From Nematopogon swammerdamellus (Eukaryota; Arthropoda; Insecta; Lepidoptera; Adelidae), in the NCBI GenBank assembly GCA_946902875.1, contig OX336340.1:4299739-4363738 (forward strand): 64,000 nucleotides of DNA, given 5' to 3'. How positions within the stretch are numbered: position 1 is the first letter of the stretch; each line of letters opens with the position of its first letter. Below, piece after piece: positions 33,201 through 41,766 of this stretch. The translations under genes were made by a program, and so were the position numbers. The notes beneath the pieces were generated by a model. That model searched no databases, had not been told where the DNA came from, and saw nothing but the letters and a program-made list of their open reading frames with translations.

Positions 33201-34994
33201 CATTGCATGATCGATCGGCCTTGGATTTTTTATCACCCTCAAATTTTGTAAACTTCAATGCGCACAGTCTGGCTAATGAGACTACATTGCGTAACGAAAA
33301 CGATTGTATGAAAATAGAACCCAAATACAGGTTTGCTGCAGCGAGCTTGTTTTCAATGTTGTATTGGGGAAGGAGGAGGGGGGGGGGGGGGGGGTCTAGC
33401 CACCGACCACTGATTCTTAAAAGACGCGACAGCGTATTTGCAACACTGAAACCGAGCAGTGCGTCAAAAAACAAGGATCTCGCGGAACACCCCTTTGTAG
33501 TGGACAGACGAGTACTTCGAACTACACGATTCTCTAAATCGGTGTGGAACGGGCTTCCGGGGAATATCTTTCCCCACTCCTACAATCCACGGATCTTCAA
33601 ATCGCGGGTAAATAGCCTTTCCCCAGCGACATTAGTCCACCTCCAAGCCGGACTGGCACCTCCTCGGGGGTGATATTGGCTGCGCCTGAGGCTTCGACCT
33701 CGGACACAGCCAGATAGTTTGGAAACAATAAAAAAAAAAAAAGGACGTGCAGAGTTAATCAGGCAGAGTTGCGGAGGTAGCGACCAGAGCGACGGCCAAT
33801 CGAACGCGGCGCTCAACGGCGGAGCGTATCGTATAGTTATATTGCGTCGCGTATTTAGACGAGCGTTCGGATCTTTGTTCCGCAGGCTCAGTGGTCGGTG
33901 GCAAAGGCCTTTGAACGAGCGCCTGTTTACTCGAACTGTTGACTTAACCCAAATAGAATTATGTATTGTAGATAGAAAACCACGCTTAACCCCATAACTG
34001 CTGCGTTATCTATCAGAGTATGGACTATCATATCATCACATCATATATCTCAATATTTAAGATGCTATAATACTCATTAAGTATCGAAGTAGATTTTCAT
34101 ATCGTTTTAATCCAATCCTGAAAAATAAATATTGATGATCAATGAAACCGGTCTCGATTAAATATAGATTATAATAATGTATATCTACATTTTCGAAATG
34201 TCGATACATTTTTAAATCCCTAGCAATGAGAGATTGAGCAAAGCTGTACGACCACTTATTGTCCAACAAAACCAACTTATTGAAATATTTTTGGTCAAAA
34301 GTATCACTTGATATCACGACAAACGGTCTGCTGAGAACCTCGTCCCTGTTACATGTGTCACTAAAATATACAATGTGAAACGGTCTGATTGAGAGCCTCC
34401 TCCTTGTTACATGTGTCACTAAAATATACAATGTGAACAGGTCTGTTTGCGTTGCGAACCTCCGATAAAATACACATGTGAAGCGGTCTGATTGAGAACC
34501 TCCTCCTTGATACATGTGTCGACAAAATACACAATGTGAACGGGTCTGATTGAGAACCTCCTCCCTGTTACATGTGTCGCTAAAATACACAATGTGAACG
34601 GGTCTGATTGAGAACATCCTCCTTGTTATATGTGTCGCTAAAATACACAATGTGAACCGGTCTGAATGAGAACCCCTTCCTTGTTACATGTGTCGCCAAA
34701 ATAGTACCAAGCAACTAAAAGCAATGCGCGCACATACAGTGATTTGCATTGCAGCCACTCTGTGGTAGCACGACATCTTGAACCAATGAGAGCGCGCCAA
34801 GATGCCGACGACATCCTCTGTCATCGACATCGTACAACTCTGGGCTTAAGGCAGCAAGCGACACGCAAAATGCTTGATCATGATCACTCTAGTCGTTCTT
34901 TTTCTCATCTGTGGTTAAAATCATAAACGAAAGACATAAACTCACCGCCTCTGTTGTCCATAAGGTCGCGATACCAGTGCACAAGGCTCGCCAT
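21092..34994 (-). CDS. ELOVL: Very-long-chain fatty-acid elongase (ELOVL family), 7 coding exons
   Basis: This is a multi-exon membrane elongase, the condensing enzyme (3-ketoacyl-CoA synthase) that adds two carbons from malonyl-CoA to long acyl-CoAs in the ER. The coding exons are 34994-34946, 31495-31305, 30622-30542, 27656-27494, 24532-24396, 22672-22466 and 21223-21092. They sum to 960 nt, or 319 residues plus stop, and every junction keeps frame with AG/GT sites. Visible family motifs are KFTEFFDTLFFVMRKK (residues about 119-134), the catalytic histidine box HVIHH (142-146), NTFVHIVMYFYYM (172-184) and LTAFQMVQF (202-210). Several hydrophobic stretches fit the usual seven membrane spans. 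The length is within the family range. The C-terminus ends RQRQAAS and lacks a clear dilysine ER-retrieval signal. It most resembles the insect ELOVL1/4/7-like group (CG31522/CG31523 type), recalled from family knowledge, so the symbol is family-level only. Acyl-chain specificity cannot be read from the sequence. The introns are full of transposons and minisatellites. Confidence 0.95.
21401..22071. mobile_element. TA-flanked MITE in the last ELOVL intron
   Basis: Inverted repeats of about 75 bp begin TACACGGTGAACAAAAAACC at 21403 and end with the complement at 22069. TA dinucleotides flank both ends, suggesting the Tc1/mariner superfamily. The centre has a GC-rich (GGC)n patch near 21860 and no transposase. 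Confidence 0.75.
22466..22672 (-). CDS. ELOVL: ELOVL coding exon 6
   Basis: This is a 207-nt phase-0 exon encoding residues 208-276. It runs from VQFVMIFTHQLQVLF through PSCTYPRVFVYWI and the last membrane span to SDFYKTRY and a basic, glycine-rich tail. The acceptor is GGTGTCGCAG and the donor GTGAGT. A repeat array runs almost up to the acceptor. Confidence 0.95.
22690..23540. repeat. 134-bp tandem array upstream of ELOVL exon 6
   Basis: About four near-identical 134-bp units (22760-23375) are themselves built from diverged pieces such as AGTTCTCACTGATGGATAAA and CATTTCTGACCGATGG. Degenerate sub-repeats run on to about 18 bp from the exon 6 acceptor (22673) and out to about 23540. The minus-strand frames of 71 residues spaced by 134 bp are artefacts. 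Confidence 0.9.
23541..24395. other. Intron spacer
   Basis: AT-rich intron between exons 5 and 6. A tRNA-like B box (GGTTCAAATCTGG) near 24052 is the only notable motif. Confidence 0.5.
24396..24532 (-). CDS. ELOVL: ELOVL coding exon 5
   Basis: It encodes residues 162-207. The G|GC split codon gives the Gly-Gly of APGGHSTFF, followed by NTFVHIVMYFYYM and the WWKKYLTAFQM segment. The acceptor is GGTTGCAG and the donor GTACGT. A 17-bp minisatellite starts 47 bp upstream of the acceptor. Confidence 0.95.
24580..25017. repeat. 17-bp minisatellite upstream of ELOVL exon 5
   Basis: About 25 nearly perfect copies of ATCAATAAGATACATGC, starting 47 bp from the exon 5 acceptor. A few units carry GACAC for GATAC. 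The homogeneity suggests recent expansion. Confidence 0.95.
25025..25185 (+). repeat. SINE1/SINE2 central-domain and tail fragment
   Basis: It holds AACTGTAGGTAGCGTTAAAC, TACTACCGTTTTGAATGAAA and CCAGTTCAGTGTCGCCGGCA, matching the SINE body but diverged. Confidence 0.6.
25300..25352 (-). repeat. RepG 5' fragment
   Basis: It reads GGGAACCCTCGGTGCGAG, then TCCGACTTGTCCGG and poly(T). Confidence 0.5.
25611..26213. mobile_element. hAT-like non-autonomous element
   Basis: Element 25619-26205 with TIRs TAGTGTTGCAAC, and 8-bp flanks CTATGCAC / GTATGCAC (one mismatch). The sub-terminal regions are packed with CCGGATA repeats (for example GGATATCCGGATATCCGG), which could be transposase-binding repeats. 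There is no transposase frame. Confidence 0.75.
26333..26634 (+). repeat. RepH copy
   Basis: From CCACACGCTGTATCCTGACC to GGTACCGACCCCATAC. The hairpin arms are CGGTGTTGTGCTG and CAGCGCAACACCG. It lies in ELOVL intron 4. Confidence 0.8.
26769..27066 (-). mobile_element. LINE-A 3' fragment
   Basis: The reversed tail (TTTTTTTTATGTAAACCAGC) is followed by the family's 3' UTR and the coding end on the minus strand (…GVFKRRINGL-type), with frame breaks. Confidence 0.8.
27316..27402 (-). repeat. tRNA-like SINE head
   Basis: On the minus strand it has GGGTGGCCGAGTGGTTTGGG (A box) and GAGGTTCGAATCCGG (B box), with ATCGGCTTCTCATGCGAGAG between. The SINE2 copy at 30893 shares GCTTCTCATGCGAGAGGTCC. 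The T stem and acceptor do not pair well, so it is a SINE head and not a tRNA gene. Confidence 0.6.
27494..27656 (-). CDS. ELOVL: ELOVL coding exon 4, with histidine box
   Basis: It encodes residues 108-161 plus the first base of Gly162. It carries WWYYFSKFTEFFDT, FFVMRKK and the catalytic LHVIHHG segment, the most diagnostic part of an elongase. The acceptor is CGACGGCAG and the donor GTCAGT. A LINE-derived repeat begins about 28 bp upstream. Confidence 0.96.
27680..28013 (-). mobile_element. LINE-C C-terminal fragment
   Basis: On the minus strand it encodes HTIGITDIPLCRGCLATDET then AEHVLLECSVLDNQR, the CxxC..H..C end of a Jockey/R1-type LINE. The 3' tail leads to (CAA)n next to 27684. The frame is broken at both ends. 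Confidence 0.75.
28024..28247 (-). mobile_element. Short Helitron-like element
   Basis: On the minus strand it begins TCCTTACCTATAATAAAATC (after A) and ends GGAGCCACGGGCACAGCTAG (before T). These TC..CTAG ends with A|T insertion are typical of the small Helitron-like repeats of Lepidoptera. Confidence 0.65.
28248..28539. other. Intron spacer
   Basis: Possible old LINE debris on the minus strand but no recognisable motif. Confidence 0.35.
28540..28825 (-). repeat. RepG copy
   Basis: Antisense copy: TTAGGGCTTCATATCCG, AAGCCTACGTCGTCTGTCCG, then AGCCGTAATAGGTAGCCGGT, and AATAGATGGCGCCGC. Confidence 0.75.
28826..29200 (-). mobile_element. SINE1, near full-length
   Basis: On the minus strand the head reads GTCAGCCTCGGTAGCGTAGT, then GTTAAGCAACCCTGAGCGCG, CTTGGATGGGTGACCGCTCG and GGTTCGGATTCCACG. 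The central domain, tail and reversed poly(A) are all present. Confidence 0.85.
29371..29700 (+). mobile_element. Chimeric SINE (RepH-antisense head + SINE1 body), copy 1
   Basis: It starts TACCGTGTGGGGCCGGTAC, the antisense of the RepH 3' end, runs about 85 bp to GCTAAGGGATATGACTCCC, then continues as SINE1 from the ACTAGGTGGTAGGG centre to CATAAAAAAA. The same junction occurs at 37581 and 50840. Confidence 0.85.
29701..29880 (+). repeat. SINE1 tail fragment
   Basis: A diverged tail with CAGTGTAGCCGACACGACCG, AGGGAAGCAATGACATG and GGCTGACATCACCGG directly follows the chimeric copy. Confidence 0.6.
29885..29970 (+). repeat. RepG 3' fragment
   Basis: It holds GACAGACGGCGTAGGCTTAG, TAATAGGGTCCCGTATGG and AACCCTAAAAA. 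Confidence 0.65.
30018..30165 (+). repeat. Retroelement 3' tail, AGAGGCGTGAATAGGCC type
   Basis: It shares GGCATTCGCAACCCCCGC, ACGACCGAACGTCCATG and GTCGTTAGACACC with 32035-32172. Both end in poly(A), suggesting the 3' end of a LINE or SINE. Confidence 0.55.
30166..30541. other. Intron spacer
   Basis: AT-rich. A small GGCCGAAACGTCATGCCACA hairpin-repeat piece sits at 30220-30265. Confidence 0.4.
30542..30622 (-). CDS. ELOVL: ELOVL coding exon 3
   Basis: This is an 81-nt phase-0 exon encoding residues 81-107 (YLMSGWWGQY ... SPTAMR). It contains the family's GWWGxYxFxCQxVDYS-type segment. The acceptor is TTTGTTCCAG and the donor GTAAGT. A Helitron-like repeat lies about 45 bp upstream of its acceptor. 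Confidence 0.93.
30667..30892 (+). mobile_element. Helitron-like 5' fragment
   Basis: Starts TCAATCAATATCAATAC and contains CCGATCATCCGAATTCGATG and GACACAGGATAGGCTAAA. It is cut off by the SINE2 copy. Confidence 0.55.
30893..31290 (+). mobile_element. SINE2 with tRNA-like head and duplicated centre
   Basis: The head has GGCTTCTCATGCGAGAGGTC and a B box (GCGGTTCGAATCCGG). The central domain GTAAAACTGTAGGTCCCTTC is shared with SINE1, and a 67-bp part of it is tandemly duplicated (30981-31114). The tail ends CAGCCACCCATACCGGATAA, CATAAAAAAAA. It stops about 15 bp from the exon 2 donor. Confidence 0.8.
31305..31495 (-). CDS. ELOVL: ELOVL coding exon 2
   Basis: It encodes residues 17-80, from DPRVKDWPMM through the first membrane span to VFSSWIFYE. 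The acceptor is GCCCGCAG. The donor is GTAGTG, weaker than the other donors of the gene, and a SINE2 copy ends about 15 bp beyond it. A 24-bp minisatellite starts 46 bp upstream of the acceptor. The length, 191 nt, keeps frame on both sides. Confidence 0.93.
31541..31715. repeat. 24-bp minisatellite upstream of ELOVL exon 2
   Basis: About seven units of AGTGGGATATCTTAGCG CGTCAGA, beginning 46 bp from the exon 2 acceptor. The unit length is divisible by three, so both strands stay open; these frames are not genes. Confidence 0.9.
31716..31920. other. Insertion that splits the 24-bp array
   Basis: About 200 bp unlike the array separate it from outlying units. No class is recognised. Confidence 0.4.
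31921..32255. repeat. Outlying 24-bp units split by a retroelement tail
   Basis: Diverged units at 31921-32020 and 32175-32250 flank a poly(A)-ended tail (32035-32172) related to 30018-30165. The array is therefore older than that insertion. Confidence 0.65.
32256..33190. other. Intron spacer
   Basis: AT-rich intron 1 with no gene or shared repeat. Confidence 0.45.
33400..33738 (+). mobile_element. LINE-B 3' end
   Basis: It encodes EHPFVVDRRVLRTTRFSKS, then VWNGLPGNIFPHSYNPRIFK and SRVNSLSPATL, the C-terminal end typical of CR1/Jockey-like LINEs. A 3' UTR (GATATTGGCTGCGCCTGAGG, CTCGGACACAGCCAG) and poly(A) follow. A G run of about 18 lies just upstream at 33379. Confidence 0.8.
33739..34329. 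other. Intron spacer
   Basis: No shared repeat or gene seen. Confidence 0.4.
34330..34705. repeat. 57-bp minisatellite in ELOVL intron 1
   Basis: Six to seven diverged units including GAGAACCTCCTCCTTGTTAC, ATGTGTCRCTAAAATACACA and ATGTGAACGGGTCTGAT. 57 is divisible by three, which explains the 197-residue open frame on the minus strand. Confidence 0.88.
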
Positions 34995-35021
34995 TCTTGT
35001 GGTGTTTATTGTGCACAGAAT
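34946..35021 (-). CDS. ELOVL: ELOVL exon with start codon (coding part 34994-34946)
   Basis: The exon starts after a pyrimidine-rich acceptor ending TTTGTTGCAG (acceptor AG at 35023-35022). It has 27 nt of 5' UTR, then ATG at 34994-34992 and 16 codons plus one base (MASLVHWYRDLMDNRG), and ends at a GTGAGT donor. The split codon G|AC gives Asp17 in the next exon. This N-terminus, leading to DPRVKDWPMM, matches the usual insect elongase start. Because the exon has its own acceptor, an upstream non-coding exon must exist. Confidence 0.9.
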
Positions 35022-35128
35022 CTGCAACAAATGGAAATAATCTTTTAAAGGACTAATAATGGTTTAGTGCAATATTAAGTCAATAGAACCATGAATAGGG
35101 TGCGAAAAACGCAACAGCCAGCGGGAAA

Positions 35129-35522
35129 GTGTAAATCGGCAGGCAGTCATTGAGGCAGGCTCTTGATCTCAGGGACCGAGGCTCGAAACCTGCCGACGAG
35201 GTGCACCAATGAGCCTATCTAATGAAAAAATGCATTTATGCGCTGCTGTTTCATCATTCGAAACAGGTGTAAAACTGTAGGTCCCTTTTGCTTGCCACTT
35301 ACTAGGTGGTATAAGGGTCAAATCGTATCCAAGTGGATTAGTACCACCGTACTGGACGAAAGATTGACGCATATCAGCCGGTTTCTCCTTTAGTACAGTA
35401 CAGTCAGAAATTTGGAGGAAAGTTTCCTGTATGGCGGCAACTTTTTGCGATATTGGCTGGTCGGTGCATGTGCCCTCCCGCTCTTCTGATTCAGTCACCC
35501 ATACCGGATCAAGATGACATAA
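35129..35522 (+). mobile_element. SINE2 copy
   Basis: The tRNA-like head (GGCAGGCAGTCATTGAGGCA; GGCTCGAAACCTGCC) is followed by GTAAAACTGTAGGTCCC, GTACCACCGTACTGGACG and the tail CAGTCACCCATACCGGATCA. It lies about 110 bp upstream of the start-codon exon, in the leader intron. Confidence 0.75.
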
Positions 35523-37580
35523 TCAATACTAGAATACTTAAATTATCACTTCGAATCACCACATTCCATCCAACGCAAACGTACCTACCTACAACGCGGA
35601 TTTTAGGATGCGTGGATGCAAACATAATTAGCACATTGTCGCGCTGACACGAACTTGCGGACACTGACGTCGAAGAGTCAAAAAACAAAGACAAAAAATA
35701 TTAAACATTATCATGTCCATTCAAATTGAAACAATACACATGATAGACTTGACTTTTTTATTAATAGTGCTAAGTATGTAGAAGAAACTACTTCGATAGT
35801 AAACAACGCACTGGCGTGACGTACAATAACGCTAATGTGCCTAATTTAAGTCAATCAACATCCCGAGTGATGTGCGATTCGTCTTGAATACATCACAACG
35901 CGTATAGAATAAATGCGAGACCTAATACCTTAGGATGTTGCAAACGCAATGAAGATTCGCGTTGAATGCTGATGATAACACGTCGCGTGTCGTAGTCCCG
36001 GGAGTCGCAAATTGGGGACGCGCGTTTATAATCCGAAGCGGCATACGAATTCTCATTGAAAGCGGTGAGTGTGTGAAATATTGTGGTGTGATCTTTTGAT
36101 GTAAAACAGTAGAATGCGTCTTTTTCGGAAACTAAATCGGGTTGTATAAGCGGTTTACATTGGGTGGCGCAAGGGAGAATTCAAGGAACTGAAATAACGT
36201 AAGTCAGATATATCTCAATGGCGCTACCATCGCCATGACACGGCGTATCATCTCATCACCCTTTGCCCTTATAAAATACATAAAATCCTTTCAGGAGGCG
36301 GCGGTAGCAGACAGGGCATAGCTTGACGTATTCTACGTAAAATTTGCGGTCGCGTTATTGACACAACCCCGTCTTTTTCTTTTAACAATATTTTACAATC
36401 TCTAGCTTAGGATCACGAGTTAATTCGGAGTTCGTCAACATTATGAGTGTCTCAAGATCGTGGCACACGGAGAATCGTTGTCTCTGCCTGGCGCATTGCG
36501 GAACAGGGTGTGGCGTTGTGGTATGATCTAGATTCTAGATTCGAAACCGGGACAATGTCGCCCCTACAACAATCACCGGCGAGCGCTGCTGTTACCGAAA
36601 TGTTAAAACAGGTTCCGCGCAAGTGTAGCGCAAAACCAGAGCGAAATCGACAAAAAAAGCGTGCCGCGAGATCGCCGCCGGCTGCATCTTGCTGCAACTG
36701 GCTGACTTGCACTCCTCTTGCGGTCAGCCTTGGCCTACCAGTGGCGATCGTACGATACCCAAACGAAAACAAAAATGTCTCAATCCAGCTGCCGCTGGCC
36801 GCTTTCTACCGCCGTCCGCGCGCGGTGAGGAAACCGACACTGTCATCGATCGATGTATGCATCGAATACGATTACAAAACCGTCCAGCTCGACGTAAACG
36901 GCTCAGAGGCGAAAATAGCGGGAAGAATATACAAATAGTTAGCGCTCGCTGCGGCTCGAGCGAAGAATCCGCTAGTTCTGACGAGGCGGTAAGCTGTTGC
37001 GAGCATTCGTTCGGTTCAGGCGGTCATTACTTTTTGACGAATACGTCTCACATTTAGGGTCACATGATGTGGCTTTATGATGGCATAATCGAGCTTCGGG
37101 AAACGAAAACGACGTATGAAATTAAGTATAGCGATGGCGCTGAAGGCCGCGGAGGCGAGATGACATGTCAGTTTGTATTGACAGCCGCCAGGTGCGTTTA
37201 GGATGCACGCACATTTTTTGCGGTCTTGTTTGTTTCGATTATTGCACACATCCCGTCTTTGTTTTGGCAATAACCTTAGTGTCCAACACTGCAAACATGA
37301 TTGAATTGAAACACAATGCAGAAGGGGTCAATTATGTCGCTATTCAAATGTCTTGTGATGGATCAGGTTACAATTCTTACCACACAACGATTTCGCAATT
37401 CAAGTTTTCCCAATTCATTTGCACCGCATTTTATGTGATATTAATTAATAAGTTACTGTCTATTGGAGACGTGGCCTACGATCGTTGGTTTTACGGATAT
37501 TACCCCATTGGCGGAAGGAGCATGGTTATCCTCTTGTATGATTGTCTATGGTTCCACAAATATTATAAATGATATATTTG
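35523..37580. other. Unassigned region of the presumed leader intron
   Basis: There are CpG-rich patches at 36640-36830 and 36935-37000. The overlapping 163- and 122-residue plus frames at 36447-37057 have no family motif. It could include an alternative promoter. Confidence 0.35.
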
Positions 37581-37905
37581 TACCGTGTGGGGCCGGTACT
37601 TTAAAAGAATACCCCCACTGCATCTCTCCCCGTGTATGTCGTAAAAGGCGACTAAGGGATATGACTCCCTTCTTATATTACTAGGTGGTAGGGTTCAACC
37701 CGCCCGGGTTGGTACCACCGCACTGAATGAAAGGTCGGTCGAAACGGCTATGTAAATAGTTTGTGTTTTCCGTCCAGTTCAGTGTAGCCGGCACGACCGA
37801 AGGGAAGCACTGACGTGGCACTTAGTTCACCCGGTGTTATGGGCTGACATCACGGATGTTGTAGGTGATGTAGCGAAACGTGTCAGTTTCCATAAAAAAA
37901 AAATA
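37581..37905 (+). mobile_element. Chimeric SINE, copy 2
   Basis: Same head (TACCGTGTGGGGCCGGTACT), same junction (CTAAGGGATATGACTCCCTT) and SINE1 body to CATAAAAAAAAA. Flanking ATATATTT before and after it is a likely target duplication. Confidence 0.88.
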
Positions 37906-40737
37906 ATAATATATATTTCCAGGATAATATAAATATGATTCAAGGATACAGAAGAAAGAGATTATACATTTCCGCGAGGTAATGGTCACATTTAGCGGTA
38001 TCAAGAGTGTGATCCTGTACACGTGCAATTTTGGGTCTAAGACTGGTCAAACAAGAGTTTTTATCTATCATACAATCAACATTTGTTATAAATTCCTGTA
38101 CGTTATCATTGCCACATTGTTTCATATCTTTATCGTGTGTCTCTGAGCGTGAATCATTTATAAATTGGAACAGATCAAATTGCTCTCATTCGAAGCTGTT
38201 ATGTAGGTTTTGGAGACTACATATTATTATATTATACATGACCTTGACCTATATATGTAGGTCAAGGTTAGGATAGAAAAATATAGTGTTCCTAAGAAAT
38301 AGGGAGAGGAGGGGAGAAGAAAAAGGAGGTATATTTAGTTTTTCCTTGAAGATGGAACTATGGCACTGATCGCTATTTAAAACGTAAAGGTAAAAGGGTA
38401 AAAATACTTACTTTATACTAATAAATTTATAAAATATATTCTCAAGAATTTGTTATTATAAAACAAAACATACTCGTAGCATACAATCATATCTACACTT
38501 TTATAGTTTTACCATAACTATTTCTACACAATGTTTCATTATATTTTTGCAAATTTTCTGCCCCTTAAACTAGCCCTCAGCTGTACTATAAGGGGCAGTG
38601 CTTCCATTACTACATCTAATGATTTACATAATGAAGAATAGGTTCCTCGATTCATACCTACACGTAACAACAATACAGAGACCAAAAATTATGTGACGAT
38701 CAAAGCATCTTATTTAATTTGAATCTCAAGAAAACGTCTATGATTTCATCGAAGACCAAAACGAGACCAAGCGAAGTAGTCACAATTAATTACAGAACCG
38801 TCAGCGTGACCAGACAAAATCTATGGATATACTATACAAAAATGTAGATGGTTGTGGAGGCGGGAGCTAGAACGCGCGCGCGCCGACGCCGCGGCCGCTG
38901 CCGCCGCGTCGTACCGTCGCGCCGCCTGCCGACTGATTTCGGCATTACGTAACTAGGCATTCGTTACACGACCTTGGCCGAACGAGAGTGAGCTATTACA
39001 ATGCGGCTACTGACCTTCCGCGTGCGCTGGCGCACCGATAACATTACCATTTCCTCTGCTCTCCTATCTTATTCAATCGCAATAATATCATTTCTCTATA
39101 CATTCTTCCACTGAGCGTTTGCCTTGGGGTATTTCTTTGAAGTTCTTATCAAGGTGTTTCCGTTTATCTAAAGTACCCACTTCATTTACAATCAGATTGC
39201 CAATACTGAAGGCGAGCCCTCGTGGAAATTTAATCCTCTGGTTAACCACACGAAAGTGACACATTTTCGCGTGTTGACTAATCAGGTAAATTGCACGCAG
39301 AACGGAGTGAGTAATGCATTTACGTGCCTGCTAAGATCATCTGCTATTTACAATAGCCATTCACTAAGAATTGAATCATAGTGCTTGAAGGATTTCAATG
39401 TAGATACTTAAATTCTCTTTGATGTGGATTGTAGGTGGTCTGCTGTCTGGCTGCATCATAGATTCTATCTATCCCACAGTAACCAGTGGGGCTTTGAGGA
39501 ACCAGAACCAAGAAATGTCAAAGGCGGCAGAAGAGCTATCATGTTTAAAAGTATAACCTTAATTTACCTCAACCATAATGATCCTGGAGGGGTCTTCATT
39601 CGCAATTTTTAGACGAAACCCAAGAGAAGAACTAAGAAACCTGTTCAATAAACTTGCTTTGTTCATCCGCTTGTTATTTCTATCTTTCAATATACAGCGT
39701 ATGTCAATCTTGGCAGCGTCAACCCCCCGTTTGTCCCTATCGAACACAGACCAGAAAATGCTATCGAACGACTTAATTTTAACCGACGCGACACTAGAAA
39801 CATTCACACAATTTGCACTGATCATATAGGGCACTAGAATGACGACATCATTTGCAGGACTATGGCTGTTCGACCACGTGGGAAGATAACGACAAGCGAC
39901 ATGTCGGTGGTCGCTCGATTTTGTATTGCGAGCGAATCGGCCCGACAAAAACGCGTGGACAAACGGCCTGACACTTTCAGCAACCTTCACAGGAGAGTTA
40001 CTCCTCGCAGGCACCACCGTAAAAGAGATTGCGCCAACCGCTCAGTCAGATTTGCGGATTGCCAAATCTGGTTTCACAACAGGTGGCAAATGCAACTGCA
40101 TACCGACTGCGATGATTTTACAGAAGTGAGACGAACAGTTTACATTGTAAATGCAACAAGTAAAAGTAAACGTGCTGGTAATTACGAGGCAGGCGAAGTG
40201 GAGAACGACTCGATTATGACGACGACGAAAATTGACAAATGAAGTACACCACAAGGATATTTAAATTACCACTTTTCGGGTTGGTCCATTTCGTGAGATC
40301 AATCCAGCGATGTCTTTAGACCAGTGAAATTCATGGTAGACTGAATAATGCCGTATAAGTTTCATTGCATATTTTATGATGAAAAATAATTCATATCGGA
40401 TAATATAATATTCTTCTAAATGTAAATGCCGTGGATGGAATGGAAATTTTCTCACAATCCAGTCTGATAATATTATAGGAACAATTACAGAGCCTATTAT
40501 TTCCACGAACATTTTTAATGTGGTGTGCAAAATATGAAAATATTTCTTTCAGAATTTCCAGACATTTTGCAATTTTTCGACCTAAATTTTTTTGTACATT
40601 CGTCTCGAAACCAGTTGAGTGACGTGACCGAAGAAGATGACTGCAAAAAGTCATCCTTGGCGCGGAATACACTCACAGTCTCTGGTGAATGGCGGACGTA
40701 TATGCGCTTCTGCGGTTAAGTAATCTTTGGTATACTC
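37906..40737. other. Unassigned region
   Basis: Mostly AT-rich, with the CG-rich block at 38870-38940. The overlapping open frames at 39559-40242 on both strands show no known domain. Confidence 0.35.
39015..39060 (-). promoter_or_regulatory. Possible alternative first exon near a CpG-rich block
   Basis: On the minus strand a CpG-rich stretch ends in GCGGAAG|GTCAGT at 39015. The intron side (38870-38940) is extremely CG-rich. This could be another leader exon for ELOVL. The evidence is only base composition and one donor match. Confidence 0.18.
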
Positions 40738-41381
40738 AGATATGACAGCTACTTATGCTAAAAAAAAAATTTTGTATGCTCGACATACACAACTACTCAT
40801 GTTGTACAAATCGCAGATTAGGCCGGTGATGGAATACTGTAGCCACATTTGGGAAGGCAGCCCCCAGTATATGTTGGCGTCCTTGGATTCAATACAGCGC
40901 CGAGCCGTCCGTCTGGTGGGAGACCCGAAACTGACTGATGATCTGGAGTCTCTCAGTCACAGACGATTTGTAGGGTCACTGAGTCTGTTCTACAGGTACT
41001 ATCATGGACGCTGCTCGGAGGAACTTGCTTCCCTTATTCCTTGCCATCCAACCTATCTTCGCAGCACTCGTCGCAGAGAAACTGAGCACCCTTTTGTTGT
41101 TGACATTGGGCTTTTGAGAACCCATCGGTTCTCAAAATCGTTTCTTTGTCGCACCGCTCGGGTGTGGAACTGTCTCCTAGCGAGTGTGTTTCCCGAATCC
41201 TTTAACCTGGGTGTTTTCAAACGTCGTATCAACGGGCTAGACAGCCTAGCAACAGTCCGCAAATCTGCTGGCATGGCGCCTCACTGAACGTGGTTTCGCG
41301 AGGAGAGGGGTTTTTGGCTCTGTCGACTGTACCTTTGGTCTCTCGACACAGCCACCCATGTTGGTTTACATAAAAAAAAAT
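40738..41381 (+). mobile_element. LINE-A, longest copy: end of reverse-transcriptase ORF and 3' UTR
   Basis: A 5'-truncated non-LTR retrotransposon. It encodes YKSQIRPVMEYCSHIWEGSP, SIQRRAVRLVGDP, LFYRYYHGRCSEEL, HPFVVDIGLLRTHRFSKSFL, CRTARVWNCLLASVFPESF and FKRRINGLDSL, the region C-terminal to the RT domain in CR1/Jockey-like elements. The coding end is intact to about 41287, followed by about 90 bp of 3' UTR and poly(A). Truncation upstream of the catalytic YxDD makes it inactive. Confidence 0.88.
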
Positions 41382-41766
41382 ACAGCATCCAATTTACATA
41401 TTCGGATCATTTGCACAAGAATGTTGCACCGAGGAAACCGTGTCAGTAGGCTATATTAATGGTTTATATGGCGTACGATTATAATATACGAAATGGTGAG
41501 TTGTTTTCTTGTGTAAGTTACTCGTTGTACCAAAAGGTGTTCACTGGTCATTAACCCAAGGCAAAGGCACTTATCGATCAATGTAGTGTGAATCTGGCAC
41601 AAAGATTACTAACTTGAACTTACTCGAATTAAATTGGTTAACCATTGAAGAAGCAAGTTTCAAGAAAATTCGACAATCAATGAAGGTTACCGTCCCGCGT
41701 AGGCGGACATTTAACCATTGAGGGCGCGTTCTGAGCGAAAAGTAACGTAAATTAATTATGTTAATG

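Noticed and set aside
33203..33673. 156-residue plus-strand frame as a host gene
   Set aside because: Its C-terminal half is LINE-B coding sequence and its N-terminal half crosses a G homopolymer.
34057..34650. 197-residue minus-strand frame
   Set aside because: It is translation of the 57-bp minisatellite, whose unit length is a multiple of three.
36447..37057. Plus-strand open frames of 163 and 122 residues
   Set aside because: They overlap each other in different frames, show no domain or signal peptide, and lie in a CpG-rich patch where stops are scarce.
39559..40242. Opposed open frames of 152 (-) and 126 (+) residues
   Set aside because: Both strands are open at once, with no family motif or splice context. 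Likely chance.
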